Part shown: positions 8,479 through 17,879 of the stretch, piece after piece
How positions within the stretch are numbered: position 1 is the first letter of the stretch
Layout of the letters: each line of letters begins with the position of its first letter
DNA from: Archaeoglobi archaeon
GTDB taxonomy: Archaea; Halobacteriota; Archaeoglobi; Archaeoglobales; Archaeoglobaceae
Reading direction: 5' to 3'
Assembly (NCBI GenBank): GCA_029259335.1
Contig: JAPDIY010000034.1
Location: forward strand, 1 to 45,672
DNA: 45,672 bases
Notes under the pieces: model-generated
What the model saw: the letters and a program-made list of their open reading frames with translations, nothing else
Databases searched by the model: none
What the model was told of the DNA's origin: nothing
Translations under genes and position numbers: made by a program

Positions 8479-10066
8479 GAGGGTTTACGGGATAATCGGG
8501 ACCTCTGTTGTTGATTTCGTCGATGCCCTTTACGATTACAGGGATGATATCTGCTACATTTCCTGCAGGCACGAGCAGGTTGCAGCATCGATGGCTGATG
8601 CTGAGGGCAGGTTGACTGGATTTCCCGGAGTCTGCCTTGTCCATGCTGCACCGGGAACGCTGAATGCTGCTATTAGCGTTGCCAACGCATACAAGGATGG
8701 CTCTCCGATGGTTGTGATTGCCGGTGGGGCTAAGAGAGAGCTTTACGGAAAGAACACGATGCTCGAAGTTGACCAGCAGGCTGTGATGAGGCCTATAACC
8801 ATGGCAACCTTCAGGGTTGATGATGCGATGAAGGTGAGCGCAGTAATTGCTGAAGCTTTCTCCATTGCCATGAGAGAATGCGGACCGGTGTATGTTGAGG
8901 TCGCAGAGGACATCTGGCTTGAGGAGAGTTCTGAGGAGAGAGTGGAGCTAAAAGCGGACAAACCGAAGGCGGGAGATGATGAGGTTGAGAGAGTTGCTGA
9001 GATGCTGAAGAGGGCAGCAAAACCACTCATTATCGCCGGGTTCGGGGTTAACAGTGAGGAGGGCAGCAAACTTCTCACCGAGCTTGCAGAGAAAACGGGG
9101 ATTCCGGTGGCAACGACGGGAAACGGGAGGGGGGCAATGGATGAGTTGCACGAACTGTGCCTTGGAAGAGTTGGATTTGGTGGGGGGAGTATTCATGCCG
9201 ACAACGCTTTGCTTAACTCAGACTTCGTTTTGTGCCTTGGATGCCAGCTTACCGACGTGACAACCTACGGATACAACTGGATGCCGAAGGGAGACGTTGC
9301 AGCAGTAACCCTTGACAGAGAAGCTGGCGAGAAGCTGGACTATGCATTGATAAGCTACAGCGATGCGGTCGATTTCCTCAGAAGGCTGGTTGAGAAGGTT
9401 GAAGGATACAAAGCTCCGGAAGAGTGGCTGAAGGAGATTGAAGGATGGAGGAAGACATGGAGCGCTATGGTTGAAAATGCTGCGAATACCAAATACGAGG
9501 GCTTCGCAAATCCGGCTTTATTCTTCAAAAAGCTGAATGAGAGGTTGGAGGATGATGTGGTTGTTGCTGCAGGGCAGGGAATGCACGTCCTCTACGCCCA
9601 GACCTACCTCAAAGCAAGAAGGCCGAGGAGTTATCTCGCAGCGACAAATCATGGGGCTATGGGCTTCGGCTTTCCGGCAGCCATGGCTGCTGCACTGCTG
9701 GGGAAGACGGGGATAGCTGTAGTCGGTGACGGTGAGTTCATGATGACCCTGCAGGATCTGGAGACCGCTGTGAGAGAAAAGATACCCGTGAAAATTGTTG
9801 TTGTGAACGACAGCAGCTACAGAGTGCTCTATTTTAGACAGAGAATCCAGAAGGGAGGGAGAGTCTACGGGACGCTGCATACAAATCCAGATTTTGCGAA
9901 GCTTGCAGAGGTGTTCGGAGCTGAAGGCATGGTTGTTTCTGCGGATTCAGAGATCGACGATGCTATAAAAGCTATGATGGAGTCAGAAAATCCTTTCATC
10001 CTAGATCTGCGCATCTCTCCGGATTCGTTTGCTCCCTTCAATCCTGAGCCGAGCGTTAGGATGTAG
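8429..10066 (+). CDS. Thiamine-diphosphate-dependent enzyme, acetolactate synthase-like
   Basis: The protein has the three-domain layout of the POX/acetolactate synthase family: N-terminal PYR domain (about 1-170), central domain (about 185-315) and C-terminal PP domain (about 365-540). The catalytic Glu that activates thiamine is E49 in CRHEQVAAS. The Mg-ThDP motif runs from G433-D-G435 to N460 in VVVNDSSYR. Acetolactate synthase, benzoylformate decarboxylase and related 2-oxoacid decarboxylases share this plan. No small regulatory subunit gene is adjacent, which argues against the biosynthetic IlvB. The ATG at 8429 is preceded by AGGTGG, inside the upstream dehydrogenase gene. Given that partner, it may act on the same 2-oxoacid; this is inference. 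Confidence 0.88.
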   Translation: MDAAHSIAECMKNFGVRRVYGIIGTSVVDFVDALYDYRDDICYISCRHEQVAASMADAEGRLTGFPGVCLVHAAPGTLNAAISVANAYKDGSPMVVIAGGAKRELYGKNTMLEVDQQAVMRPITMATFRVDDAMKVSAVIAEAFSIAMRECGPVYVEVAEDIWLEESSEERVELKADKPKAGDDEVERVAEMLKRAAKPLIIAGFGVNSEEGSKLLTELAEKTGIPVATTGNGRGAMDELHELCLGRVGFGGGSIHADNALLNSDFVLCLGCQLTDVTTYGYNWMPKGDVAAVTLDREAGEKLDYALISYSDAVDFLRRLVEKVEGYKAPEEWLKEIEGWRKTWSAMVENAANTKYEGFANPALFFKKLNERLEDDVVVAAGQGMHVLYAQTYLKARRPRSYLAATNHGAMGFGFPAAMAAALLGKTGIAVVGDGEFMMTLQDLETAVREKIPVKIVVVNDSSYRVLYFRQRIQKGGRVYGTLHTNPDFAKLAEVFGAEGMVVSADSEIDDAIKAMMESENPFILDLRISPDSFAPFNPEPSVRM

Positions 10067-10100
10067 CAAAGGTTAAATCCACTGTGGAAGACTTAATTAC

Positions 10101-11375
10101 ATGAGAGCTTACGTGCTTTCGGCACTCATAATTCTTTTTTTAACAATATCTGCTGTTCAGGCTTCAGAGCTTAAGATTGCGAGAGTTGAGGTGAGGGGGG
10201 AGATTAATGAGGGTACGTACATAACACTCCAGCATGCCTACGATTTTGCTCTGAGAAAGAACTGCGATGCCTTGCTGGTAGTTCTCGACACCCCCGGCGG
10301 TGTTCTGAGCTCAACACAGAAGATCGTGCTGTTGTTTATGAACAGCGAGATACCGGTAGTTATTTATGTTCCGAAAGGGGCGATGTGTGCCTCTGCAGGC
10401 TCTATAATACTCCTTTCAGCTCATGTGGCCGTCATGGCGAATGGAACGGCTGTAGGAGCTGCTACACCCGTCACAATAGGCTTTGGATCTGGAAAAGTCG
10501 AGAACAAGACGGTGAATTACCTCGCAGGTTACGTGAGTGACATTGCCAGATCGAGGGGGAGGAATGCAGAGGTAGCTAAGAAGTTCGTCACACAGGCACT
10601 GACTCTCACAGCAGAAGAAGCTTTAAATCGGAACGTTATTGATTTCATAGCCGACAGCGAGCATGAAATGATAGAAAAGCTGAATGGTATCAGCGTTAAC
10701 GTAAACGGAAGAAAAGTAAAATTCAGCTTTGACTCCTACAGAATTCTGGAAGTTAATAAGCCTCTGCAGGCCAGCATTTACGAGATAATTTCAAGCCCGC
10801 AGCTTGCTGCAATACTGCTCCTTCTCGGCATCTACCTGCTAATTTTCGGCCTGACATCTCCCGGGATCATTCCTGAGACTGTTGGTGCGATCTGTCTAAT
10901 TCTTGCCCTTGCTGGACTCGGCGTCATAGGCATAAACTACATCGGGGCACTTCTGATCATGCTTGGGATTGTGTTTTTGATAGCTGAACTTGCCACTCCT
11001 ACATACGGTGTTCTCGGAGCAGCATCCGTTATCTCTATTGTTCTGGGGTTGCTCATTCTCTTCAATGAGCCTTTAATGCCAGAATCCTTCTATAACGCCT
11101 TTCCAAAGTTCATAGTGGGTGTTGGGCTTGGACTTGGTGGGATATTGACATTTGCGGTCATAAAAGTTGCACAGATAAGAAAGAAGAAAAGCCCTGTTGG
11201 TGAGGTTGTTGGAGAGAAGGGAGAAGTGATAGAGTTTGCGGATGGTAAGGGATTTGTAAGGGTTAGAGGAGAGATATGGAGCATTGAAAGTGAGGAAAAG
11301 CTAGAGAAGGGAGACATAGTCGAGGTTCTGGAGAGGGATGGACTGAGGCTAAAGGTGAGGAAGGTTGAACGTTGA
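10101..11375 (+). CDS. NfeD-like membrane-bound ClpP-class serine protease
   Basis: A signal peptide (about 1-22) is followed by a ClpP/crotonase-fold protease domain, a block of four or so hydrophobic segments (about 230-345), and a C-terminal NfeD OB-fold domain (about 360-424). The catalytic Ser is S98 in MCASAGS, and K136 in ENKTVNYLAGYV is placed like the dyad Lys of the Pyrococcus 1510-N protease. That family cleaves hydrophobic regions of stomatin-like membrane proteins. LDTPGGVLSS is the substrate-binding strand. A stomatin gene is the usual neighbour, but none is present here. A TATA-like GGTTAAATCC about 25 nt upstream suggests a leaderless mRNA. The gene overlaps the DUF357 gene. 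Confidence 0.92.
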   Translation: MRAYVLSALIILFLTISAVQASELKIARVEVRGEINEGTYITLQHAYDFALRKNCDALLVVLDTPGGVLSSTQKIVLLFMNSEIPVVIYVPKGAMCASAGSIILLSAHVAVMANGTAVGAATPVTIGFGSGKVENKTVNYLAGYVSDIARSRGRNAEVAKKFVTQALTLTAEEALNRNVIDFIADSEHEMIEKLNGISVNVNGRKVKFSFDSYRILEVNKPLQASIYEIISSPQLAAILLLLGIYLLIFGLTSPGIIPETVGAICLILALAGLGVIGINYIGALLIMLGIVFLIAELATPTYGVLGAASVISIVLGLLILFNEPLMPESFYNAFPKFIVGVGLGLGGILTFAVIKVAQIRKKKSPVGEVVGEKGEVIEFADGKGFVRVRGEIWSIESEEKLEKGDIVEVLERDGLRLKVRKVER

Positions 11376-11604
11376 GGAGGAGTTGAGGAACGAAACGGTG
11401 AAGTGGCTTGAAAAGATAGAGAGCAGGATTGAGAGTGTTGGAGGGGATAGAAAGTTTCTGGAGAATATCAGGGCGTACATCAGCGACTCCAAGTACTTCA
11501 TGGAAAAAGGCGATCTTGTGAGGGCTTTTGAGTGCATTGTCTGGGCATGGGCATGGCTTGAGATAGGGCTTGAAGTTGGGAAGCTGAGAAATGAGGATGC
11601 GTAA
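11365..11604 (+). CDS. DUF357 family protein
   Basis: This 79-residue all-helical protein matches archaeal DUF357 proteins: an N-terminal [18 protein letters not shown] helix, then [20 protein letters not shown] and a C-terminal tetratricopeptide-like helix [19 protein letters not shown]. The function is unknown. Its likely TTG start at 11365 lies inside the nfeD gene (11-nt overlap), with AGGTGAGG just upstream. It then overlaps the next gene, ksgA, by 14 nt. Such tight packing with an rRNA methyltransferase may hint at a role in RNA or translation, which is inference from position only. Confidence 0.82.
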   Translation: MNVEEELRNETVKWLEKIESRIESVGGDRKFLENIRAYISDSKYFMEKGDLVRAFECIVWAWAWLEIGLEVGKLRNEDA

Positions 11605-12334
11605 AAGCTTGGGACAGCACATGCTCGTGAACAGGAGGGTTATCGAGAGGATAGTCAGCTATGCGGAGCTTGGAGATGATGATGTGGTTCTTGAGGTTGG
11701 ATGCGGGACTGGAAACCTGACTGCCGAGTTGCTGAGGAAATGCAGGGTTGTGGGCATAGAAAAAGATGTCAGAATGATTGAGAAGCTAAAGGAAAAGTTC
11801 AACAGTGAAATCAGGCTTGGAAGACTTGAACTGGTCCACGGCGATGCTCTGAAAGTTGATTTTCCCTTTTTCACCAAATTCGTCTCGAACATTCCCTACA
11901 AGATTTCCTCGCCCATCACATTCAGACTTTTCAAACACAAATTCAAGATGGCTGTCGTGACTTATCAGAGAGAGTTTGCTGAGAGGTTATGCAGAGAGGA
12001 CAACAGGCTCGGAGTTATTGCCAGATCCTACTGCTCTCCAGAGATTCTGGAAATTGTTAAACCATCATCTTTCAGACCAAAACCGAAAGTTGAGTCTGCA
12101 GTTGTGAGGATAAAACCAGAACCACTGATTTCTGTGGAAAACAAAGAGCTTTTCGAGAAGTTTGTCAGCTTTGCCTTCACCATGCGGAGAAAGAGGATGG
12201 GGAAAATCGTTCAGGAGTTTAACAGCAAATTTGGGTTCAGCATAGAGATTGATAGCGAAACATCTAAAAGGCGTCCTGAAGAGCTTGGAGCTAAGAAATT
12301 TGCCGAGATCGTGGATGATATACGAACCTGCTGA
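11591..12334 (+). CDS. ksgA: 16S rRNA adenine N6-dimethyltransferase KsgA/Dim1
   Basis: KsgA/Dim1 dimethylates the two adjacent adenines in the loop of helix 45 near the 3' end of 16S rRNA and acts as a checkpoint in small-subunit assembly. The start [18 protein letters not shown] is the family signature (S-L-G-Q-x-F/M-L). The SAM motif [17 protein letters not shown] (acidic ribose-binding residue), HGDALK and the catalytic motif [11 protein letters not shown] follow in order. A C-terminal helical domain starts near residue 190 and includes RRKRMGK. The length of 247 aa is on the short side but normal for archaea. It overlaps the next methyltransferase gene by 20 nt. Confidence 0.94.
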   Translation: MRMRKSLGQHMLVNRRVIERIVSYAELGDDDVVLEVGCGTGNLTAELLRKCRVVGIEKDVRMIEKLKEKFNSEIRLGRLELVHGDALKVDFPFFTKFVSNIPYKISSPITFRLFKHKFKMAVVTYQREFAERLCREDNRLGVIARSYCSPEILEIVKPSSFRPKPKVESAVVRIKPEPLISVENKELFEKFVSFAFTMRRKRMGKIVQEFNSKFGFSIEIDSETSKRRPEELGAKKFAEIVDDIRTC

Positions 12335-12848
12335 GGATAGCGAATTGCTTCTGGAAGCTGCTCTGAAGGAAGTCAGAGGGGGGGATGAGGTAATCGAGAT
12401 AGGGGCTGGGAGCGGGTTTGTTGCTGAAAAATTGAAGGACAAATGCAGGTTTTTGCTCACAACAGATATCTCTCCATACGCGGCCAAGGAGTTGAGAAGA
12501 AAGGGACTCGATGTAATCAGAACGGATATTGCCAAAGGAATAAGGAAGAAGTTCAGCCTCGTCCTATTCAATCCTCCGTATTTGGAGCTTGAAGATAATC
12601 TGAAGAAAGGAGACTGGCTTGATGTTGCAATAGACGGTGGAAAAGGTGGAGTTGAGGTCATAGAGCGGTTTCTGGATTCACTGCGTGATATAATGGATGC
12701 AAAGGGCAGAGCAATCCTTATCGCATCATCCTACAACGAGCCGCGAATTTACACTCTGCTGGAGGAGAAAGGATTCAGATATGAAATAATAGCGGAAAGG
12801 AAGCTATTCTTTGAAAAACTCTATGCGATCAGAATCTGGATAGAATGA
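12315..12848 (+). CDS. HemK/Mtq2-like protein-glutamine methyltransferase
   Basis: This is a 177-residue class I methyltransferase with the N-terminal signature [15 protein letters not shown] typical of the archaeal/eukaryal Mtq2 (N6AMT1) branch. The SAM motif is [13 protein letters not shown] and the catalytic motif is N86-P-P-Y89 (LFNPPYLE). Mtq2 methylates the Gln of the GGQ motif in release factor aRF1/eRF1, together with a Trm112-type zinc protein. That function is expected here by family. The ATG at 12315 is chosen because the upstream ORF extension lies inside ksgA in another frame and adds no conserved residues. Co-transcription with ksgA couples ribosome assembly and termination factors. 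The 3' end overlaps the convergent DtxR gene by 20 bp. Confidence 0.86.
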   Translation: MIYEPAEDSELLLEAALKEVRGGDEVIEIGAGSGFVAEKLKDKCRFLLTTDISPYAAKELRRKGLDVIRTDIAKGIRKKFSLVLFNPPYLELEDNLKKGDWLDVAIDGGKGGVEVIERFLDSLRDIMDAKGRAILIASSYNEPRIYTLLEEKGFRYEIIAERKLFFEKLYAIRIWIE

Positions 12849-13404
12849 CGAACTTTTTCAGTCTCTCATCAATTTTGAAAACACCCTTCTCAGTTTCAAC
12901 GTTCTCATCAACCACCCTTATCTTTGTACCGGGAGTGATACCTACGTTGGCGAGGCTTGCAGGCGATATCACAACTACATACTCTCCATCAGCGACCTCG
13001 CTCAGCTTTAAGAACTCGTGCACGCAGGTGTCGCAAACCTCACACTCCCCGGCGATAACCTGACAGATACGAATAAACGTTTCTTCATTTATGTGATGCT
13101 CAAGCTCGCAGCTAAGCTTTGAAGCCATCTCTTCATCAATTTCAAGAAAATTGCGGAAAAAGGCCAGCAATGCAAGGTAATATTTCTTGATCTTCTTTGC
13201 TACCTCCTCACCCTTCCTCGTGAGCTTTGCACCTTTGTATGGCTGGTAATCAACATATCCCAGATCTCTGAGCTTTATGAGCATTTCAGTAACACTTGAC
13301 GGCTTCACATTCAAAATATTCGCAAGATCTCCTGTTTTTGCAATCCTCCTCTCATTTTCCTGAATGTCGTATATCGCCTCAAGATATTCCTCAATTCTTT
13401 CCAT
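12829..13404 (-). CDS. DtxR/MntR-family metal-dependent transcriptional regulator
   Basis: This is a predicted metal-sensing repressor of iron or manganese genes. It has an N-terminal winged helix (about 1-60: [31 protein letters not shown]). The dimerisation/metal-binding helices (65-125) contain [11 protein letters not shown], with the conserved Cys, Glu and His ligands. A C-terminal FeoA/SH3-like domain (about 135-191) includes [24 protein letters not shown] lies between the two parts and could add a further metal or redox site. TTTAAATA at about 13423-13430 on the minus strand, 20-25 nt before the ATG, suggests a leaderless mRNA. No metal transporter is adjacent, so the targets are elsewhere or include its own promoter. 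Confidence 0.9.
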   Translation of the reverse strand: MERIEEYLEAIYDIQENERRIAKTGDLANILNVKPSSVTEMLIKLRDLGYVDYQPYKGAKLTRKGEEVAKKIKKYYLALLAFFRNFLEIDEEMASKLSCELEHHINEETFIRICQVIAGECEVCDTCVHEFLKLSEVADGEYVVVISPASLANVGITPGTKIRVVDENVETEKGVFKIDERLKKFVILSRF

Positions 13405-13571
13405 CGCAGAAAATTTTACGTAGGTATTTAAAAACCATTTCCCCGATAACGCTGGAAGTGGGAAAGCAATATTTAATAAAGAAAGAAGAATACCAATATA
13501 AATTATTTTTCAATGGTTGAACTTGGCAAAATTTAAATAATCAAAAAGCAGCGTTCTGCTGGTGGTCGAAA
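13405..13571. promoter_or_regulatory. Divergent promoter region, dtxR-like gene and acyl-CoA dehydrogenase
   Basis: This 167-bp AT-rich region has a minus-strand TATA (TTTAAATA, about 13423-13430) for the regulator. A plus-strand TATA-like ATTTAAAT (about 13533-13540) serves the acyl-CoA dehydrogenase, whose ATG at 13572 follows GGTGG. I found no clear DtxR-type palindrome by eye. Confidence 0.5.
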
Positions 13572-14765
13572 ATGCTCGCAGATTTTATCCTTACAGATGA
13601 CCAGAAAGCAATTAAAGAAGCAGCGAGAGAGTTTGCAGAAAAAGAGTTCCCCAACTATGCTGAGGAGTGCGACAAGGAAGAAAAATTCCCCTTCGAGCTC
13701 TGGAAGAAAGCAGCCCAGCTTGGCTTCATTGGAATGGCCATACCAGAACAGTATGGTGGACAAGGATTGGGCGTTCTGGATTCATGCCTCGTCGTTGAAG
13801 AATTCTGGAGGGTTGACGGCGGACTTGGAATGATCCTCGCCACAACATTCGGCTCAGAACAAATCTTAGCATTTGGCAATGAAGAGCAGAAGAAGAAGTA
13901 CCTCCCACCCCTTGCCAAAGGAGAGAAAATCTGCGCAGCCTGCTATACAGAACCGCAGGCAGGAAGTGATGTTGCAGGCATCAAAACAAGAGCGGACAAA
14001 GACGGAGATGAATACGTAATAAACGGCACCAAAATGTTCATCACCAACGGAACAATTGCGGACTACTACATAGTCCTCGCCAGAACCGATCCAAACCCAC
14101 CAAAGAGACACCACGGCATGTCAGTCTTCCTTGTCGAAAAGGATATGCCGGGTGTGCAGGCAAACAAACTCACAAACAAGCTCGGTATTAGAGCAAGCGA
14201 TACAGCAGAGGTAGTCTTCAAAAACGTAAGAGTCCCCAAGGAAAACCTCATCGGCCAGGAGGGACAGGGATTCTACCAGACAATGATGTTCTTCAACGTC
14301 ACCCGTATCCCAGTTGCCTTCCAGGCAGTCGGATTAGCCCAGGGAGCTTTTGAGCTCGCATACCACTACGCCAGAAACAGAGAGGTATTCGAAAGAAAAC
14401 TCTCCAGCTTCCAGGTTACCCAGGAAAAACTTGCTAAGATGAGAACAGAACTTGAAGCTGCAAGATTGCTGGCTTACCAAGCAGCCTTCTTCCAGGACAA
14501 GATGGGAATGCCAGATCCCGGTTTGACTGCGATGGCCAAATACTACACGGCCAAAGTAGCCCAGTTCATAGTTCACGAGGCTCTGCAGATACACGGCGGT
14601 TACGGATTCATGGGAGAACAGGCCATCAGCAGAATGTACAGAGATGCAAGAATACTTGAGATCTACGAGGGCACAAGGGAGATCGAGCTTGAAGTTATCG
14701 GCAGATCGCTGCTTGGAAAGATTCCTTCGAGGCTCGGCACTGTGAGGAAGCATCCTTTGATGTAA
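13572..14765 (+). CDS. Acyl-CoA dehydrogenase
   Basis: This FAD flavoprotein introduces the C2-C3 double bond in acyl-CoA, the first step of beta-oxidation, passing electrons to an ETF-like carrier. The three-domain layout is present: N-terminal helical (1-120), beta domain with CYTEPQAGSD and the FAD contact MFITNGTIADYY (about 120-230), and C-terminal helical (235-397). The catalytic base is E366 in IYEGTREIE, the position used by short- and medium-chain enzymes. QIHGGYGFMGE is the FAD-pyrophosphate loop. The length of 397 aa is slightly longer than the 380-aa standard because of a short C-terminal tail. A thiolase follows 71 nt downstream and likely takes part in the same pathway. Confidence 0.95.
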   Translation: MLADFILTDDQKAIKEAAREFAEKEFPNYAEECDKEEKFPFELWKKAAQLGFIGMAIPEQYGGQGLGVLDSCLVVEEFWRVDGGLGMILATTFGSEQILAFGNEEQKKKYLPPLAKGEKICAACYTEPQAGSDVAGIKTRADKDGDEYVINGTKMFITNGTIADYYIVLARTDPNPPKRHHGMSVFLVEKDMPGVQANKLTNKLGIRASDTAEVVFKNVRVPKENLIGQEGQGFYQTMMFFNVTRIPVAFQAVGLAQGAFELAYHYARNREVFERKLSSFQVTQEKLAKMRTELEAARLLAYQAAFFQDKMGMPDPGLTAMAKYYTAKVAQFIVHEALQIHGGYGFMGEQAISRMYRDARILEIYEGTREIELEVIGRSLLGKIPSRLGTVRKHPLM

Positions 14766-14836
14766 AAAATTTTCCTCCAATTTTTTATGGAAAATGTTTA
14801 AAGTTTTGAGCATCGGAAGGTTGGGTGGTGATAGCA

Positions 14837-16084
14837 ATGGTGGAGGAAGTATACATCGTGGATTTTATGAGGTCTGCATTCTCAAGGAGCAGACCGAAGC
14901 AGCCTGAAAGAGACGTCTTCAACAAAATAGACATGCCTGCTGTGGCTGCAATGCTCGTAAAGGAGATGATAAGCAGAACAGGGATAGATCCAAAGGAGAT
15001 CGGAGATATTATTACGGGCTGCACAATGCAGATGAAGGAGAACTGGCTTTACGGTGGAAGGGTCGTCCCGCTGCTTGCTGAACTTCCGGTTGAGGTTCCA
15101 TCTCAGGGCAGTGAGAGAGTATGTATCTCAGGAATGTCAGCCATGCACCAGTGTGCAATGGAGATCGCTCTTGGATATTCTGATATCACCATAGCATGCG
15201 GTATAGAGCACATGACACATCTGCCAATGCAGATGGATCTCAATCCCCATATCGGCGTTTCTCCAACCCTCATGTCGAGAGGTGATCTCATACAGAAGTA
15301 TGATCTAATGACGGCCATGAGCATGGGACTGACTGCTGAAAAGCTCTTTGCCAAGTACAAGGATGAACTCGGATGGACGAAGAGGGATCTTGACGAGTGG
15401 GGTGTCAGGAGCCACCAGAGGGCTGCACAGGCTCTAAAAGAGGGGTGGTTCAGAAATGGAGAGGGATATCCAACGAAGAGAGAGGGAGAGATTTTACCCA
15501 TTGAGGTGGAGCTTGCAGATGGTAGCAAGAAGGTAATTGATGTCGATCAGTCAATAAGACCCGATACAACGCTGGAAGCAGTGGAAAAGCTGCCTCCAGC
15601 CTTCAGACCTGATGGAGTCATTACTGCAGGTAATGCTTCACCTCTCAATGCTGGTGCAACTGCGATCATGCTAATGAACAAGAAGAAGATGCAGGAATAC
15701 GGCCTTGAGCCGATGGCTAAAATCGTTTCTCTTGGGTGGGCTGGAGTTGATCCGAGTGTTATGGGAGAAGGCCCAGTTCCTGCAAGCAGAAAGGCTTTGA
15801 AGCATGCTGGGCTTGAGGTTAAGGACATCGACTACTGGGAGGTTAACGAGGCCTTTGCCGTGGTCACACTGTTCGCAATCAAGAAGCTTGGTCTGGATCC
15901 CGATAGAGTTAACATAAAGGGAGGAGCGATAGCCATAGGACATCCGCTTGCTGCGAGTGGAATCAGAATAACAGGCACCTTAGCAAGAATTCTGAATGTC
16001 GAAGGTGCGAAGTACGGCTGTGCCACTCTCTGCGGTGGTGGAGGGCAAGGAGGAGCAACAATTATTGAGAATGTCAATGTTTAG
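14837..16084 (+). CDS. Acetyl-CoA C-acyltransferase (3-ketoacyl-CoA thiolase)
   Basis: This is the thiolytic enzyme that ends each beta-oxidation round, or the reverse condensation. All three thiolase signatures are intact: nucleophile C96 in SERVCISGMSAMHQ, the GGAIAIGHPLAASG His motif, and the second Cys in CATLCGGGGQGG. The length of 415 aa is somewhat longer than FadA. The ATG at 14837 is preferred, with GGTGGTG 6 nt upstream; the ORF can be opened to a GTG at 14825 within that site. A TATA-like GTTTAAAGTTT at about 14794-14804 gives it its own promoter, though read-through from the acyl-CoA dehydrogenase is possible. Unlike the two thiolase-fold proteins at 42-44 kb, this one is canonical. 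Confidence 0.95.
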   Translation: MVEEVYIVDFMRSAFSRSRPKQPERDVFNKIDMPAVAAMLVKEMISRTGIDPKEIGDIITGCTMQMKENWLYGGRVVPLLAELPVEVPSQGSERVCISGMSAMHQCAMEIALGYSDITIACGIEHMTHLPMQMDLNPHIGVSPTLMSRGDLIQKYDLMTAMSMGLTAEKLFAKYKDELGWTKRDLDEWGVRSHQRAAQALKEGWFRNGEGYPTKREGEILPIEVELADGSKKVIDVDQSIRPDTTLEAVEKLPPAFRPDGVITAGNASPLNAGATAIMLMNKKKMQEYGLEPMAKIVSLGWAGVDPSVMGEGPVPASRKALKHAGLEVKDIDYWEVNEAFAVVTLFAIKKLGLDPDRVNIKGGAIAIGHPLAASGIRITGTLARILNVEGAKYGCATLCGGGGQGGATIIENVNV

Positions 16085-16145
16085 TTCTATTTTTATATTT
16101 ATTCCGAAAGCTTAACCTTTTATCTCTTCAGTTCAACTCTGCTTC

Positions 16146-17480
16146 ATGATAGTTCACCCCATTGATTATCGCTATGGCACTCCAGAGATGAAGAGGATAT
16201 GGAGTGAAGATAGCAAGATAAAGAGGATGATTAGAGTTGAAATGGCTCTTCTCCGTGCTCTGGCAAAGAAGGGTTATCTGAGCGAGGAAGAGGCGAAGGA
16301 AGCGAAGAAGAAGGCTTTGAAGATAACTCCTGAGAGGGTGAAGGAGATTGAAGCTGAAATCAAGCACGACATCATGGCTCTTGTTAAGGCGATAACCGAA
16401 GCCACTAATTGTAAGTGGATCCATTTTGGTGCCACATCAAACGATATTATTGATACAGCAACAGCCCTGCAGTTGAGAGATAGCGTTAAGATTCTTGAGA
16501 TGAAGCTGAGAAGGCTGGCAAATCTTCTGGCTGAGAAGGCTCTGGAGTATAGAGAGATCGTCTGCCTCGGAAGAACGCATGGTCAGGCTGCTCTGCCAAC
16601 AACCTACGGGTTCAGATTTGCGATCTGGGCGTCGGAGGTGGCAAGGCACTACATAAGGCTTCAGCAGATAAAGGAAAGGCTGCTTGTGGGTAAAATGAGT
16701 GGGGCTGTCGGAACTCAGGCAGCTTTCGGAAAGGATGGTTTCGAGATCGAAGAGGAGGTTATGAGGTTACTCAACCTCAAACCGGCTATAATATCCAGTC
16801 AGATAATTCCGAGGGATGTTTACTGCGAATACATTGAGTTTCTTGGCAATCTATCTGTGACGCTCGAAAAAATCGCTTTGAATTTCAGACTGCTGCAGAG
16901 GGCTGAAGTGGGGGAAGTGATGGAGAGGTTCGAGGCGAAGCAGGTTGGAAGCTCTACAATGCCCCACAAGAGAAATCCGATAGACTGCGAGAACATCTGC
17001 GGGATTGCGAGGGTTGTAAGAGGCTTCGTTGAGCCTCAGCATCAGTCTGCAATACTTTGGGAGGAGAGAGATTTGACGAACTCTTCAGCGGAGAGGATAA
17101 CTCTTGTTGAAGCCACGGTTTTGGCAGACCACATTCTGACCAAGATGATCAGGGTTGTTTCTGGCATGGCTCTCAACATGGAGAACATAAGGAGAAATCT
17201 GGAGATGCAGAGGGGTCTGAATCTAAGTGAGGCGGTGATGATCGAGATGACGAAAAGGGGAGTGGGGAGACAGGAAGCCCACGAGATATTGAGGCAGGCT
17301 GCAATGAGAGCTTACGAGAATGGCACAACACTGCTCGATGAGCTTTTGAAGGATGAGACCATTATGAGGTTCTTCAGCGAGGAGGAGTTGAGAGAAATTT
17401 TGAGACCTGAAAAGTACGTTGGAACCGCTGTTGAGAGGGTTGAGAGGGTTGTTGAGTGGGTCAGGGAGGTGGTGGGATGA
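16146..17480 (+). CDS. purB: Adenylosuccinate lyase
   Basis: PurB catalyses fumarate elimination from SAICAR and from adenylosuccinate in purine synthesis. The fumarase/aspartase superfamily signature GSSTMPHKRNPIDCENICG carries the mobile catalytic loop. The conserved N-terminal YGTPEMKRIWSEDSK and H-F-G-A-T-S-N-D-I-I-D match the PurB subgroup rather than argininosuccinate lyase. GRTHGQAALPTTYG contains the catalytic His. The length of 444 aa is normal. The upstream AT-rich stretch (about 16087-16100) may be a promoter. The stop overlaps the ATG of the cyclophilin-like gene (ATGA). Confidence 0.96.
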   Translation: MIVHPIDYRYGTPEMKRIWSEDSKIKRMIRVEMALLRALAKKGYLSEEEAKEAKKKALKITPERVKEIEAEIKHDIMALVKAITEATNCKWIHFGATSNDIIDTATALQLRDSVKILEMKLRRLANLLAEKALEYREIVCLGRTHGQAALPTTYGFRFAIWASEVARHYIRLQQIKERLLVGKMSGAVGTQAAFGKDGFEIEEEVMRLLNLKPAIISSQIIPRDVYCEYIEFLGNLSVTLEKIALNFRLLQRAEVGEVMERFEAKQVGSSTMPHKRNPIDCENICGIARVVRGFVEPQHQSAILWEERDLTNSSAERITLVEATVLADHILTKMIRVVSGMALNMENIRRNLEMQRGLNLSEAVMIEMTKRGVGRQEAHEILRQAAMRAYENGTTLLDELLKDETIMRFFSEEELREILRPEKYVGTAVERVERVVEWVREVVG

Positions 17481-17854
17481 GACTGAGGATGAAACTTGGA
17501 GATATCGGATGCGAGGTGGAGCTATACAGAGAGTGGGCTCCTGAAACAGTTGATGCGATCATCAAAGCACTGCCGATAAAAAGCACGGCGAACAGATGGG
17601 GTGACGAGGTTTACTTCACAACCGAAGTTGTTGTCGGTAAAGAGGAGAATTCAAAGGATGTGGTGGAGCTCGGTGATGTTGCGTACTGGATACCGGGTAA
17701 GGCGATATGTCTCTTCTTCGGAAAAACGCCAATAAGCGATGATAAGATAAGGCCTGCGAGCGCAGTGAATGTTGTTGGTAGGATATTAAGCGATCTGGAG
17801 GTTCTGAAGAGGGTCAGGGATGGGGATGAGGTTTTTGTTGAACTCGCCGGTTAG
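17477..17854 (+). CDS. Cyclophilin-like fold protein (DUF369/PF04126 type)
   Basis: This 125-residue protein resembles the small archaeal and Thermotoga cyclophilin-like proteins, with cyclophilin topology but without the prolyl-isomerase active-site set. Recognisable parts are EVELYREWAPETVDAIIKALP at the N-terminus, RWGDEVYFTTEV, ELGDVAYWIPGKAICLFFGKTP and a C-terminal ASAVNVVGRI. The function is unproven. The ATG at 17477 overlaps the purB stop (ATGA) and has GGAGGTGG upstream; a longer in-frame start at 17456 would lie inside purB. It is probably the last gene of the purB transcript. Confidence 0.8.
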   Translation: MRLRMKLGDIGCEVELYREWAPETVDAIIKALPIKSTANRWGDEVYFTTEVVVGKEENSKDVVELGDVAYWIPGKAICLFFGKTPISDDKIRPASAVNVVGRILSDLEVLKRVRDGDEVFVELAG

Positions 17855-17879
17855 CTCCTTCGTTGAAGTGAGAACGTAA

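Noticed and set aside
16146-17480. Argininosuccinate lyase instead of PurB
   Set aside because: The N-terminal and GATSNDIID motifs, together with the HKRNPIDCENICG context, fit adenylosuccinate lyase.
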